A DNA stretch of 64,000 nt. It comes from Zhihengliuella salsuginis (lineage in GTDB: Bacteria > Actinomycetota > Actinomycetes > Actinomycetales > Micrococcaceae). The DNA lies in contig NZ_BMXK01000011.1 of the NCBI RefSeq assembly GCF_014651715.1, forward strand, positions 62,001 to 126,000, read 5' to 3'. The notes beneath the pieces were generated by a model that saw nothing but the letters and a program-made list of their open reading frames with translations, had not been told where the DNA came from and ran no database searches. Positions 27,327 to 34,721 of this stretch are shown piece by piece; within the stretch, counting starts at the first letter, position 1; every line of letters begins with the position of its first letter. A program made the translations under genes and the position numbers.

Positions 27327-27500
27327 TCACGGTCTGCTGGGCCCGACACCTTCAGGCTGCGCAGAGTCGCCGGCCCGCCGGCGCTCCTCGTCGTTGTCCC
27401 GCAACGCCCCGCGCACGGCCGCGCGGACCACGAGGTAGAGCACGTAGAAGAAGACCGCGGCGAACAGCACGGTCAGGACAAGCGACGACAGAGCACCCAT
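27327..27500 (-). CDS. Single-helix membrane peptide (57 residues), unknown
   Basis: The ATG at 27500 opens a 57-residue protein: one hydrophobic helix (SLVLTVLFAAVFFYVLYLVV) near the N-terminus, then a basic/acidic tail with NDEERRRAGDSAQP. It follows the GDPD gene by nine bases on the same strand, so it ends the PfkB-HAD-GDPD transcript. G/C-biased third positions support coding. It is small enough to be missed by length filters; no function can be given. Confidence 0.65.
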   Translation of the reverse strand: MGALSSLVLTVLFAAVFFYVLYLVVRAAVRGALRDNDEERRRAGDSAQPEGVGPSRP

Positions 27501-27509
27501 GCCTCGAGC

Positions 27510-28304
27510 CTACCGGGTGGGGGTCGGGGGCCAGATCCCGCGCTCGGTGTACACCTCGACCAGGGTCTCGGCCTCGTCGGTCATGATCGCGTCGACGCCC
27601 AGGTCGAGCAGTTCGCGCATGGTGTCGGCGTCGTCGACCACCCACACGTGCACCTCGAGCCCCGCCTCGTGGGCGCGCGCAACGAAATCGCCCGTCACCA
27701 CCGGGAGCGGCCCCTGCCTGACCGGCACCTGCAGGGCGACGAGGTTCCGCAGGATCGGCAGCAACAGCCGCCAGGGCTGGAACCTGCCGCGGCTGATCAA
27801 CCCGAGCAGCGTGAACGCGGCGATGATCTTGGCCCCGCCCGTCACACGCACCGGCGGCATCGCGCGCTCGGCCAGGTGCTTCGTGAACCGGTGACGCCGC
27901 AGATCGGAGAACGAGGCCACGACCACCCGGTCCGACGCCGCGTGCCGGGTCAGGAGCTCGGCCATGACCGGCACCGCCGCATCGTCCTTCAGGTCCACGT
28001 TGATGTGGAGGCCGGGGAACGCGGTGAGCAGCTGCTCGAACGTGGCGATAGGCTCCTGCTCCGCCACGCGCAACCGGGACAGCTGCTCGGCCGTCAGCTC
28101 GCTGACGCGCCCGAAGCCCCGGGTCAGCCGGTCCACGTGCTCGTCGTGGAACACCATGAGCACGCCGTCGGCGCTCGTGCGCACGTCCGTCTCCACGTGG
28201 GTGAAGCCGCGTTCGACGGCGGCGCGGAACGCGGCCAGCGTGTTCTCCGCCCCCGTGGGCGAGTACCCGCGGTGCGCGTAGGCCTTGATCGTCCTGGAAG
28301 TCAT
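27510..28304 (-). CDS. Glycerophosphodiester phosphodiesterase
   Basis: The 264-residue cytoplasmic GDPD hydrolyses glycerophosphodiesters to glycerol 3-phosphate and an alcohol. Active-site motifs are AYAHRGYSPTGAENTL (His-Arg and Glu-Asn), ETDVRTSADGVLMVFHDEHVDR (metal Glu/Asp and catalytic His), LHINVDLKDD and VHVWVVDDADTM. No signal peptide is visible. Its ATG overlaps the stop of the HAD gene (28301-28304), so the two are translated together. Confidence 0.92.
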   Translation of the reverse strand: MTSRTIKAYAHRGYSPTGAENTLAAFRAAVERGFTHVETDVRTSADGVLMVFHDEHVDRLTRGFGRVSELTAEQLSRLRVAEQEPIATFEQLLTAFPGLHINVDLKDDAAVPVMAELLTRHAASDRVVVASFSDLRRHRFTKHLAERAMPPVRVTGGAKIIAAFTLLGLISRGRFQPWRLLLPILRNLVALQVPVRQGPLPVVTGDFVARAHEAGLEVHVWVVDDADTMRELLDLGVDAIMTDEAETLVEVYTERGIWPPTPTR

Positions 28305-29170
28305 GGGGTCTGCGCTTTCCGGCCGAGGCCCCCGTCGTCGTCCAGGCCGGCCGCGGGCACCGCGCCGTCGAGGATCCGCTCGATCATCTGCGCGACGCCG
28401 TCGTCCTCGAGGGTGCCGGTGACGGCCGCCGCCGCCTTCTTGGCGAGCTTGTGGCCCGAGCCCATCGCGCAGCCCAGCCCCGCCCAGGAGAGCATCTCCA
28501 GGTCGTTGGGCATGTCGCCGAACGCGGCGACCTCCTCGCGCCGCAGGCCCAGCTCCTCGGCATAGCGCTCCAGGGCGATCGCCTTGTTCACGTCCGGACA
28601 CGACATCTCCAGCAGCGCGACCCCGGGCGCGGAATGCGTGACCGCCACCAGGTCCGACACCTCCGGGTAGACCGCCTTCCGGAAGGCCTCCGAGGTGGTG
28701 GTGCCGACCTTGGCGAGCAGTTTCACCGTGCCCTCGGCCTCCAGGCGCTCCATGGGCAGCTCGTCGGGCTCGATGCCCTCGAGCAGGTGGGACTCCTCCG
28801 GTTCCACGAACCCGGGCTCCAGGTACAGGCCGAGCGGGGTCTCGGCGGCGAAGCGCGCCCCGGACTCGATCTGCAGGATGCGGCGCCGGACCTCGCCGAC
28901 CGTGGCCGCGTCCAGGGTCCGCGACTCGATGATGCGCTCGGCCTCCAGGTCGTAGACGAGGGCGCCGTTGGAGCAGATGACCGTGCCGAGCCGGCCGAAG
29001 GCCTCCTGGATCGGCGTGAGCCAGCGGAAGGGCCGGCCCGTGACGAACACGACCTCGAGCCCCGCCGCCCGTGCGGCCTGGAACGCGGCGACCGTGCGCG
29101 CGGTGATCCGGCCGTCGGGGTGGAGGATCGTCCCGTCGATGTCGCTGGCGATGAGCCTGATGCCGGTCAT
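28301..29170 (-). CDS. HAD hydrolase, Cof subfamily (sugar phosphatase-like)
   Basis: A 289-residue HAD phosphatase: motif I ASDIDGTIL (nucleophile Asp), motif II FVTGRP, motif III Lys in the VNKAIALERY segment and motif IV FGDMPNDLEML. A large cap domain between motifs II and III assigns it to the C2 Cof/Trehalose-6-phosphate-phosphatase-like class, whose members dephosphorylate sugar phosphates, flavins or phosphoglycolate. It is between a PfkB kinase (16-base gap) and GDPD, suggesting control of a phosphorylated metabolite. The Pro/Gly-rich C-terminus is longer than usual. Confidence 0.9.
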   Translation of the reverse strand: MTGIRLIASDIDGTILHPDGRITARTVAAFQAARAAGLEVVFVTGRPFRWLTPIQEAFGRLGTVICSNGALVYDLEAERIIESRTLDAATVGEVRRRILQIESGARFAAETPLGLYLEPGFVEPEESHLLEGIEPDELPMERLEAEGTVKLLAKVGTTTSEAFRKAVYPEVSDLVAVTHSAPGVALLEMSCPDVNKAIALERYAEELGLRREEVAAFGDMPNDLEMLSWAGLGCAMGSGHKLAKKAAAAVTGTLEDDGVAQMIERILDGAVPAAGLDDDGGLGRKAQTP

Positions 29171-29186
29171 GCGCGTGCTCCGGCCA

Positions 29187-30098
29187 CTACTGGACCTCGC
29201 TGCGGTACGGCGGGTTGGCGCCGGCGCGGGAGACGGTGACGGCCGAGGCGCGGATCGCGAAGTCGAGGATCTGGCGCAGCTGGTCGGCGGGCAGGCCGCG
29301 CAGGTGCTCGCGCTGCGAGGCCCCGATGAGCTCGCGGTCGGCGATGCCGGAGATCAGGGCGGCCATGAACGTGTCGCCTCCCCCGACGCTGTCCGCGACC
29401 TCGACGGTGCGGTTCGGGACCGTGACCTCGCCGTTCTCGACGAACCCCGAGGCTCCGCGGGAGCCGTGCGTGACGGCGACGACGGCGGGACCCATCTTCC
29501 GCCAGGCGCGGGCCGAGTCCGCGATGCTGCGGCGCGGGTACAGCCAGTCGAGGTCGGCATCCGAGGTGCGCACGACGTCGGAGAGCTTCACGAACCGCTC
29601 CGCCTGGGCGACGGCCTCGGTGTGGTTCCGCACGAACGTCGGCCGGATGTTCGGGTCGAAGGTGATGGTGGCGTGCGGACGTGCGGTCTCGACGGCGCGG
29701 AGCACCGTGGACGCCCCCGGCTCGACGACGCACGCGATGGAACCGGTGTGGACCAGCTGCGCGTCCTTCAGCGAGGATTCGAACGTGCTGAGCTCGGGCA
29801 GCTCCCACGCGAAGTCGAAGTCGTAGGTCGCGGTCCCGGCCGGGTCGAGCGTGCCGCGCGCGGTGCTCGTGGGCATGTCGTCGGGCCCCAGCGCCTCGCG
29901 CACCGAGTTCGCCTGCAGGTAGTCGCGGATCATGCTGCCCGGGCCGTCGTCGCCGTAGCGTCCGACGAACGTGACCGGGTGCCCGAGGCGCGCGAGCGCG
30001 ACCGACACGTTCAGCGGGCTGCCGCCGACGTAGGTTTTGGGCGCGCTGACGCCCCCGGAAAGCACGTCGACGAGACCCTCGCCCATGACTGTCAGCAC
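29187..30098 (-). CDS. PfkB-family carbohydrate kinase (fructokinase-like)
   Basis: The 303-residue kinase phosphorylates a sugar with ATP. PfkB signature 1 is GGSPLNVSVALARLGHPVTFVGR, followed by DPNIRPTF and the C-terminal signature VADSVGGGDTFMAAL with the catalytic Asp and anion-hole glycines. DPNxRP is common in fructokinases and the Gly-rich form GGGD replaces GAGD. GTG at 30098 is supported by GAGGGG eight bases upstream. It heads the kinase-HAD-GDPD-small-membrane-protein transcript. Confidence 0.9.
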   Translation of the reverse strand: MLTVMGEGLVDVLSGGVSAPKTYVGGSPLNVSVALARLGHPVTFVGRYGDDGPGSMIRDYLQANSVREALGPDDMPTSTARGTLDPAGTATYDFDFAWELPELSTFESSLKDAQLVHTGSIACVVEPGASTVLRAVETARPHATITFDPNIRPTFVRNHTEAVAQAERFVKLSDVVRTSDADLDWLYPRRSIADSARAWRKMGPAVVAVTHGSRGASGFVENGEVTVPNRTVEVADSVGGGDTFMAALISGIADRELIGASQREHLRGLPADQLRQILDFAIRASAVTVSRAGANPPYRSEVQ

Positions 30099-30180
30099 TG
30101 TTTCAACCCCTCGTTCGCCTGCGACCCAATACTACCGACTCGTAGCCTCCGGGTCTGCGGTCCGAGGCACCATTCAGCCC

Positions 30181-31008
30181 TCAGCGGGCAGGTTTCGCCT
30201 CGCGCACCTCGGCGAGACGGTCGAGTTCCTTCAGGCACATCTGCCAGGCGCGGCTCTCCACGTCGACCACCGACAGGTGGTCGCCCGGGATGGCGCGGAA
30301 GCGCGGGTCGCCGCCCGCCGCCGCCGCGGCCTCGCAGTAGGAGTGCGCCAACGACACCGGGACGGATTCGTCGGCCTCGGGGTGCAGGACGACGACGTCC
30401 ACGGGCGTGGGAACGAGGCGCGCCGGGTCCGCGTGGTTCCACGCGTCGGGATCCTCCTCGGGAGTGGAGCCCATGAGGATCTGTGCGGCCCCGTTGCTCA
30501 GCCCGAGCTCGTGGGCCTGGTGCAGGTCGAGGACGCCCGCCTGGCTGAGCACCCCGTCGAGGGCGACCACGGGATCGGCCCCGACCGTGCCGGTCGTGAA
30601 GCTCGCGCGGCTCGCGGCCCACGCGGCCAGGTGTCCACCGGCCGAATGGCCCAGCGCGAAGGTCGGCAGGTCGAAGTATGCCTCAGGGAGAATCTTTCGG
30701 ATGTGGTCGATGCCGGCGGCGACGTCCTCGAAGGTGGCGGGCCAGCCGCCCGCATCCGCCGGGTCCTCGGACTCGGTGCGCCGGTACTCGAGGTTGACGG
30801 CAGCCCACCCGTGCCGTGCCAGGTCGGCCGCCAACGGAAGGCCCAGCTCGGCGTCGTACTTCGCCCGCCAGAACCCGCCGTGGATGACGACCACCACGCC
30901 GCGCGCATGCCCCTCTGGCAGGATCACCTCGACGAACTGGCTCGGCAGGTCGCCGTAGTGGTTGAGCGTATATGCCGCTTCTGGGATATTCTGCTGGGCG
31001 GATGACAT
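30181..31008 (-). CDS. Alpha/beta hydrolase (esterase / kynurenine-formamidase-like)
   Basis: A 275-residue hydrolase with oxyanion-hole motif VVIHGGFW near residue 41, nucleophile elbow GHSAGGHLA, an acid region VVVLHPEADESVPV and a late His in PGDHLSVV. HGG-W and GHSAGG place it among HSL/BD-FAE-like esterases that include kynurenine formamidase. GGGAGG before the ATG overlaps the stop codon of the enoyl-CoA hydratase, coupling the pair. Substrate unknown; the catalytic triad is complete. Confidence 0.87.
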   Translation of the reverse strand: MSSAQQNIPEAAYTLNHYGDLPSQFVEVILPEGHARGVVVVIHGGFWRAKYDAELGLPLAADLARHGWAAVNLEYRRTESEDPADAGGWPATFEDVAAGIDHIRKILPEAYFDLPTFALGHSAGGHLAAWAASRASFTTGTVGADPVVALDGVLSQAGVLDLHQAHELGLSNGAAQILMGSTPEEDPDAWNHADPARLVPTPVDVVVLHPEADESVPVSLAHSYCEAAAAAGGDPRFRAIPGDHLSVVDVESRAWQMCLKELDRLAEVREAKPAR

Positions 31009-31010
31009 GG

Positions 31011-31856
31011 TTACCTCCCTGGGAACGATGCTGATTCTTTGGCCAGAAACGCGTCGCGGCCGACGCGTGAGTCCTCAGTGGTGAATGCCGTGCGGAAGCT
31101 CGCCGCCTCGATCTCGAGCCCGTCGGCCACGGAGCGGTGGGCGACGGCGTTCAGGGTCGCCTTGGCGTTGGCCACGGCGGTCGGCGCCTGGCCGGCGACC
31201 TCGCCGACGGTGGCCCGGGCGGCCTCCAGGAGCGCCGCCTGGTCGTCGAAGACCCGGTTGACGAGGCCGATCCGCAGGGCCTCGTCCGCGTCGATGCGGC
31301 GGCCGGTCATGATGAGCTCGCGGGCGATGCCGACGCCGACCCGCTGCTGCAGCCGCACCGAGCCGCCGAAGCCCGGGACCAGGCCGAGGGAGACCTCCGG
31401 CTGGCCGAATCCGGCGTTCGCGCTGGCGTAGATGAAATCGCAGGCCATCGCGAGCTCGCAGCCGCCGCCGAGCGCGAAGCCGTTGACGGCGGCGATGACG
31501 GGGACGGGCAGGGCCTCGAGGTTGAGCGTCACCTGGTGCATGTCGCGGGCGTAGGCCTCGGCCTGCTCGGGCGTCATGCCGGACATCTCGCGGATGTCGG
31601 CGCCGGCGACGAAGGCCTTCTCGCCGGTGCCGGTGACGATGACCCCGCGGCAGGCCCACTCGCCGGGCTCCGCCTCATCCGCGGAGGGCAGGGTCTCGGC
31701 GAGCCGGTTCGTCAGGTCGAGGAGCTCGGCCACGACCTGGCGGGCGAGGGCGTTGAGGGCCCGGGGCCGGTTGACGGTGACCACCAGCGCGGGGCCGTAC
31801 TGCGTGACGAGGATCGTCTCGTAGTCGGCGGCCTCGTCCACGTCGTCGAGGGTCAT
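31011..31856 (-). CDS. Enoyl-CoA hydratase/isomerase family protein
   Basis: The 281-residue crotonase-fold protein has the CoA-binding RPRALNAL, oxyanion loop AFVAGADIREM, and both acidic catalytic residues: Glu in GGGCELAMACD and Glu in QPEVSLGLVPGFGG. It therefore should hydrate enoyl-CoA in fatty-acid or related beta-oxidation. An insertion (LPSADEAEPGEWACRG) makes the N-terminal half slightly longer than usual. ATG at 31856; frames further upstream carry no crotonase similarity. It is followed two bases later by the esterase gene. Confidence 0.92.
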   Translation of the reverse strand: MTLDDVDEAADYETILVTQYGPALVVTVNRPRALNALARQVVAELLDLTNRLAETLPSADEAEPGEWACRGVIVTGTGEKAFVAGADIREMSGMTPEQAEAYARDMHQVTLNLEALPVPVIAAVNGFALGGGCELAMACDFIYASANAGFGQPEVSLGLVPGFGGSVRLQQRVGVGIARELIMTGRRIDADEALRIGLVNRVFDDQAALLEAARATVGEVAGQAPTAVANAKATLNAVAHRSVADGLEIEAASFRTAFTTEDSRVGRDAFLAKESASFPGR

Positions 31857-31936
31857 CCCTGGTAGCTCCTTCGCAATCGGGGGCGTCCTTCCCGCCAGCT
31901 TGCCAGATCCGGGGCCCAACCAATAGCCCCCGGGCC

Positions 31937-33208
31937 CTATCGGCGGGGCGGGTACTGCTTGAACTTGCGGAACTGGTTGAGCAGGGCGGCCGCCACGTAG
32001 AACCAGCGGCGCGGGTGCCGCTCGGCGCGGTAGGCGAGCGGGTTCGTCGTCGTGCGGGTCTTCAGGAGGGCTGCGGCGCGCTGGCCCACGGTGCCGACCA
32101 TGTGGCGGCGCAGCAGCGCCTTCGGCAGCACCGTGTAGAGCAGCTCGGAGGCGGAGACGGCGAGGCCCTCGGGCGGGACCGAGTCCTCGAACTCGGACCC
32201 GAGGTAGTCCCGAACGTAGGCGCGGGCGGGATTCGCCCACGCCCAGTCGTCCGCGTAGGCGGCCGCCGTCAGGTAGTAGTGGTTGCGCCCGAGCCGGGGG
32301 TTGAGCTCGAAGAACTTCACCTGCCCGTCGCGCGGGTCCAGCTTGGCGTCGAACATCGCGAAGCCGCGCCAGCCGAGGCGCTCGAGCAGCACGCTGCCCT
32401 GCTCGATGAACAGCTCGGCGGCGTCGTCGGGGACGCCGGTGACGATCGCGGCCGAATTCCCGAGGACGACCGGGGCGTGCTCCTCCACGAGGACCTCCCC
32501 GTACGCGGCGTAGCGGGCGTTGCCGTCCCGGTCCGCGTAGAACGTGGCCAGGCGCATGTTGGAGTCGCCGCCGGGGATCAGCTCCTGCAGGATGAATTTG
32601 CCCTTGTAGCCGCTGGCGTCGATGCGGCGCAGCAGGTCGTCCAGCTCGGTCCGGTCAGCGATGGGGTGGACCTTCTGCTTGCCGGCGAACTTCGCGGCGA
32701 CCCACGCGGACGAGTCGGACGGCTTGCCGATCAGCGGGAACGGCAGGTCGTCGGGGACGCGCTTGGACTTGGGCGTGTACACGTGCGTGACGGGGTGCGG
32801 GATGCCGAGCTCGTCGCAGAGCTCGTAGAAGTTCTCCTTCAGCGCCGCCATCTCGATCATCTCCAGCGAGACGTACGGGATCGTAAAGACCGGCTCCAGC
32901 TCCGCCCGGTTGCGCGTGATCATGGTGACGTGCAGATCCAGCGATCCGAACAGCAGGAGGGGACGCCCGCGATCCGCGCCCAGCTCGCGGCCCAGCGCCT
33001 GCAGGTGCGCGACGACGTCGTCCTCCCCCATGCTCCCGGCCGGACGGACGTCGACGGCCACGGAGTGGTCGAGGACCCCGTTGCTCGCGGCGGGCACGGC
33101 GACGCTGACGGCGCCGTAGGCCTCGTGGAACTCGCGGGCGAGGGAGTAGGTGCCGATGTCGCCGCCGAGGATCACGGGGACGAAGGGCTGTGAATCGGGA
33201 ACGCGCAT
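31937..33208 (-). CDS. ATP-grasp carboxylate-amine ligase (D-aspartate ligase-like)
   Basis: A 423-residue ATP-grasp protein. After a Rossmann-like pre-domain (VILGGDIGTYSLAREFHEAYG) come the ATP-binding Lys in PLIGKPSDSSAW, the FILQELIPGGDSNMR strand with acidic ATP contact and the metal segment KFFELNPRLGRNHYYL. This arrangement is that of D-aspartate ligase (Asl) and biotin-carboxylase-like carboxylate-amine ligases; Asl adds D-Asp to the lysine of peptidoglycan precursor. A cross-bridge role would suit Micrococcaceae, whose interpeptide bridges vary, but no racemase is adjacent. Start chosen as the ATG at 33208. Confidence 0.8.
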   Translation of the reverse strand: MRVPDSQPFVPVILGGDIGTYSLAREFHEAYGAVSVAVPAASNGVLDHSVAVDVRPAGSMGEDDVVAHLQALGRELGADRGRPLLLFGSLDLHVTMITRNRAELEPVFTIPYVSLEMIEMAALKENFYELCDELGIPHPVTHVYTPKSKRVPDDLPFPLIGKPSDSSAWVAAKFAGKQKVHPIADRTELDDLLRRIDASGYKGKFILQELIPGGDSNMRLATFYADRDGNARYAAYGEVLVEEHAPVVLGNSAAIVTGVPDDAAELFIEQGSVLLERLGWRGFAMFDAKLDPRDGQVKFFELNPRLGRNHYYLTAAAYADDWAWANPARAYVRDYLGSEFEDSVPPEGLAVSASELLYTVLPKALLRRHMVGTVGQRAAALLKTRTTTNPLAYRAERHPRRWFYVAAALLNQFRKFKQYPPRR

Positions 33209-33263
33209 GGAACCAATGTATCGGGCGCAACCGGGCGGGCGGCGCATGTGCGGCCCCCGCGCC

Positions 33264-33977
33264 TCAGGCGGCGGGGTTGGGCGACTCCAGCGCCCGGCGC
33301 ACCTCGTCGACCAGGACCTGCATGTGGTGCTCGGCCGCGCGCGCGTCGCGCCCGGCCACCGCGTCCGCGACGGCCTCGTGGCCCGCCAGCGCCTCGGGCC
33401 GCGGGTGGAACGGCATGAGGCCCTGGTGGGTGCGCCCGGTCAGGACCTCGGCGATGACGCCGTCGAGCTGGGCGAACATGGAGTTCCCGCTGGCGCGCAG
33501 CAGCAACTGGTGGAATTCGATGTCCGCCTCGAGGAACTCTTCGAGCTGCCCGGCCTCGCCGAGGCGGCGCATGTCCGCGGCCAGTTCCGTGAGGCGGTCC
33601 CGCACGACGGCGCTGGCCCGCACCGCCGCCCGCGCCGCGGAGAGCGGTTCGACGGCGATGCGCAGTTCCGTGAGCTCCGTGAACTGCGATTCGCGCCCCG
33701 GCCCCGCCAGGCGCCAGCGGATGACGCGGCGGTCGAACTTGTTCCAGTCCTCGGGCTCCTGCACGACGAGCCCGACGCGCCGGCGGGAGACCACCATGCG
33801 CAGCGACTCGAGGACGCGCATGCAGTCGCGCATCACCGTGCGGGAGACCCCGAAGCGCTCCTGCAGCGACTCCAGGGTGAGGCGGTCGCCGGAGGTGAGG
33901 GCGCCGTCGACGATCTCGCGTCCGAGAACCTCGAGGATGGGGTTCTGGAGCAGATCTGCAACGTCGTCGTTCGGCAT
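33264..33977 (-). CDS. gntR: GntR-family regulator, FadR/FCD type, probable gluconate repressor
   Basis: The 237-residue regulator has an N-terminal winged HTH (GALTSGDRLTLESLQERFGVSRTVMRD) and a helical FCD effector domain with metal/acid-binding residues (EADIEFHQLLLRASGN, and AGHEAVADAVAGRDARAAEHHM). It is divergent from gntK-gntP, whose promoter carries two palindromes. Repressors of this type release DNA on binding gluconate or gluconate 6-phosphate; that they do so here is inference from location. ATG at 33977 chosen; the longer frame would run into the shared promoter region. Confidence 0.82.
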   Translation of the reverse strand: MPNDDVADLLQNPILEVLGREIVDGALTSGDRLTLESLQERFGVSRTVMRDCMRVLESLRMVVSRRRVGLVVQEPEDWNKFDRRVIRWRLAGPGRESQFTELTELRIAVEPLSAARAAVRASAVVRDRLTELAADMRRLGEAGQLEEFLEADIEFHQLLLRASGNSMFAQLDGVIAEVLTGRTHQGLMPFHPRPEALAGHEAVADAVAGRDARAAEHHMQVLVDEVRRALESPNPAA

Positions 33978-34058
33978 GCCCCTGATCCTATCCACCACGG
34001 GCCGGACCACGCAGTCGCGCGCGCGTGACGACCGCCCCGAAATCACACCCGACCCGTT

Positions 34059-34094
34059 AGGTATTACCTTTCTCACAAAAAGATGCTATCTTTT
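34059..34094 (+). promoter_or_regulatory. gntK promoter with two overlapping palindromes (putative GntR operators)
   Basis: TTACCT (34064-34069), 17 bases and TATCTT (34087-34092) form the promoter. The palindrome AGGTA-T-TACCT (34059-34069) covers the -35 element, and AAAAGAT-GCT-ATCTTTT (34078-34094) covers the -10 element. A repressor bound to either would block RNA polymerase. Confidence 0.6.
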
Positions 34095-34119
34095 CAGGAC
34101 TGCTGTAATGGGCCCTGAA

Positions 34120-34135
34120 AGTGATCGCGCTCACA
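34120..34135 (+). promoter_or_regulatory. CRP/GlxR-like binding site in the gntK leader
   Basis: AGTGA-TCGCGC-TCACA matches the CRP-family consensus TGTGA-N6-TCACA in nine of ten informative positions. It lies about 20-35 bases downstream of the expected transcription start, a position fitting repression. In Corynebacterium glutamicum the CRP homologue GlxR represses the gluconate genes gntP and gntK (established there, inferred here). Confidence 0.6.
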
Positions 34136-34169
34136 CCGCCCGGCCGAAGACGTCCACAAGGAGAAAAGC

Positions 34170-34703
34170 ATGGCAACCACGCACACCCCCGCCACCCACA
34201 TCGTGGTGATGGGAGTAGCCGGATCCGGGAAGACCACGCTCGCCGAGCTGCTCTCGGACGAGCTGGGCTGGCCGTCCGCGGAAGCCGACGAATTCCACCC
34301 GCAGTCCAACATCGACAAGATGACGGCCGGGACCCCGCTCACGGACGAGGACCGCTGGCCGTGGCTGCGGAAGATCCGCGACTGGATGAGCGAGCACGAG
34401 GCCGAGGGCACGATCGTGACCTGCTCCGCCCTCAAGCGCAGCTACCGCGACCTCCTGCGCGAGGCGCACGGCGACGTCGTCTTCCTGCACGTCAGCGGCA
34501 GCGAAGTGATGCTCAGCGACCGCATCTCCCACCGCAGCGGCCACTTCATGCCCTCCAGCCTGCTGCCCAGCCAGCTCCACACCCTCGAGCCGCTCGGCGA
34601 TGACGAGCCCGGCGCCGAGATCGTCAACGACCGCTCCACCGAAGATCTGCTCGACGCCGCACTCGCCGTCCTGCAGACCCGCTCCGCACCATCACCCGCA
34701 TAA
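34170..34703 (+). CDS. gntK: Gluconokinase
   Basis: A 177-residue P-loop kinase that makes 6-phosphogluconate from gluconate for the pentose-phosphate pathway. Walker A GVAGSGKTTL is at residues 15-24; AEADEFHPQSNIDKMTAGTPLTDEDRWPWL is the diagnostic GntK substrate segment, followed by TCSALKRSYRDLLR and the lid around RSGHFMPSSLLPSQLHTLEPL. ATG is preceded by AAGGAGAAA. The gntP permease starts 18 bases on, forming a two-gene operon. Confidence 0.95.
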   Translation: MATTHTPATHIVVMGVAGSGKTTLAELLSDELGWPSAEADEFHPQSNIDKMTAGTPLTDEDRWPWLRKIRDWMSEHEAEGTIVTCSALKRSYRDLLREAHGDVVFLHVSGSEVMLSDRISHRSGHFMPSSLLPSQLHTLEPLGDDEPGAEIVNDRSTEDLLDAALAVLQTRSAPSPA

Positions 34704-34721
34704 CAATCAACGGAGATTTTC

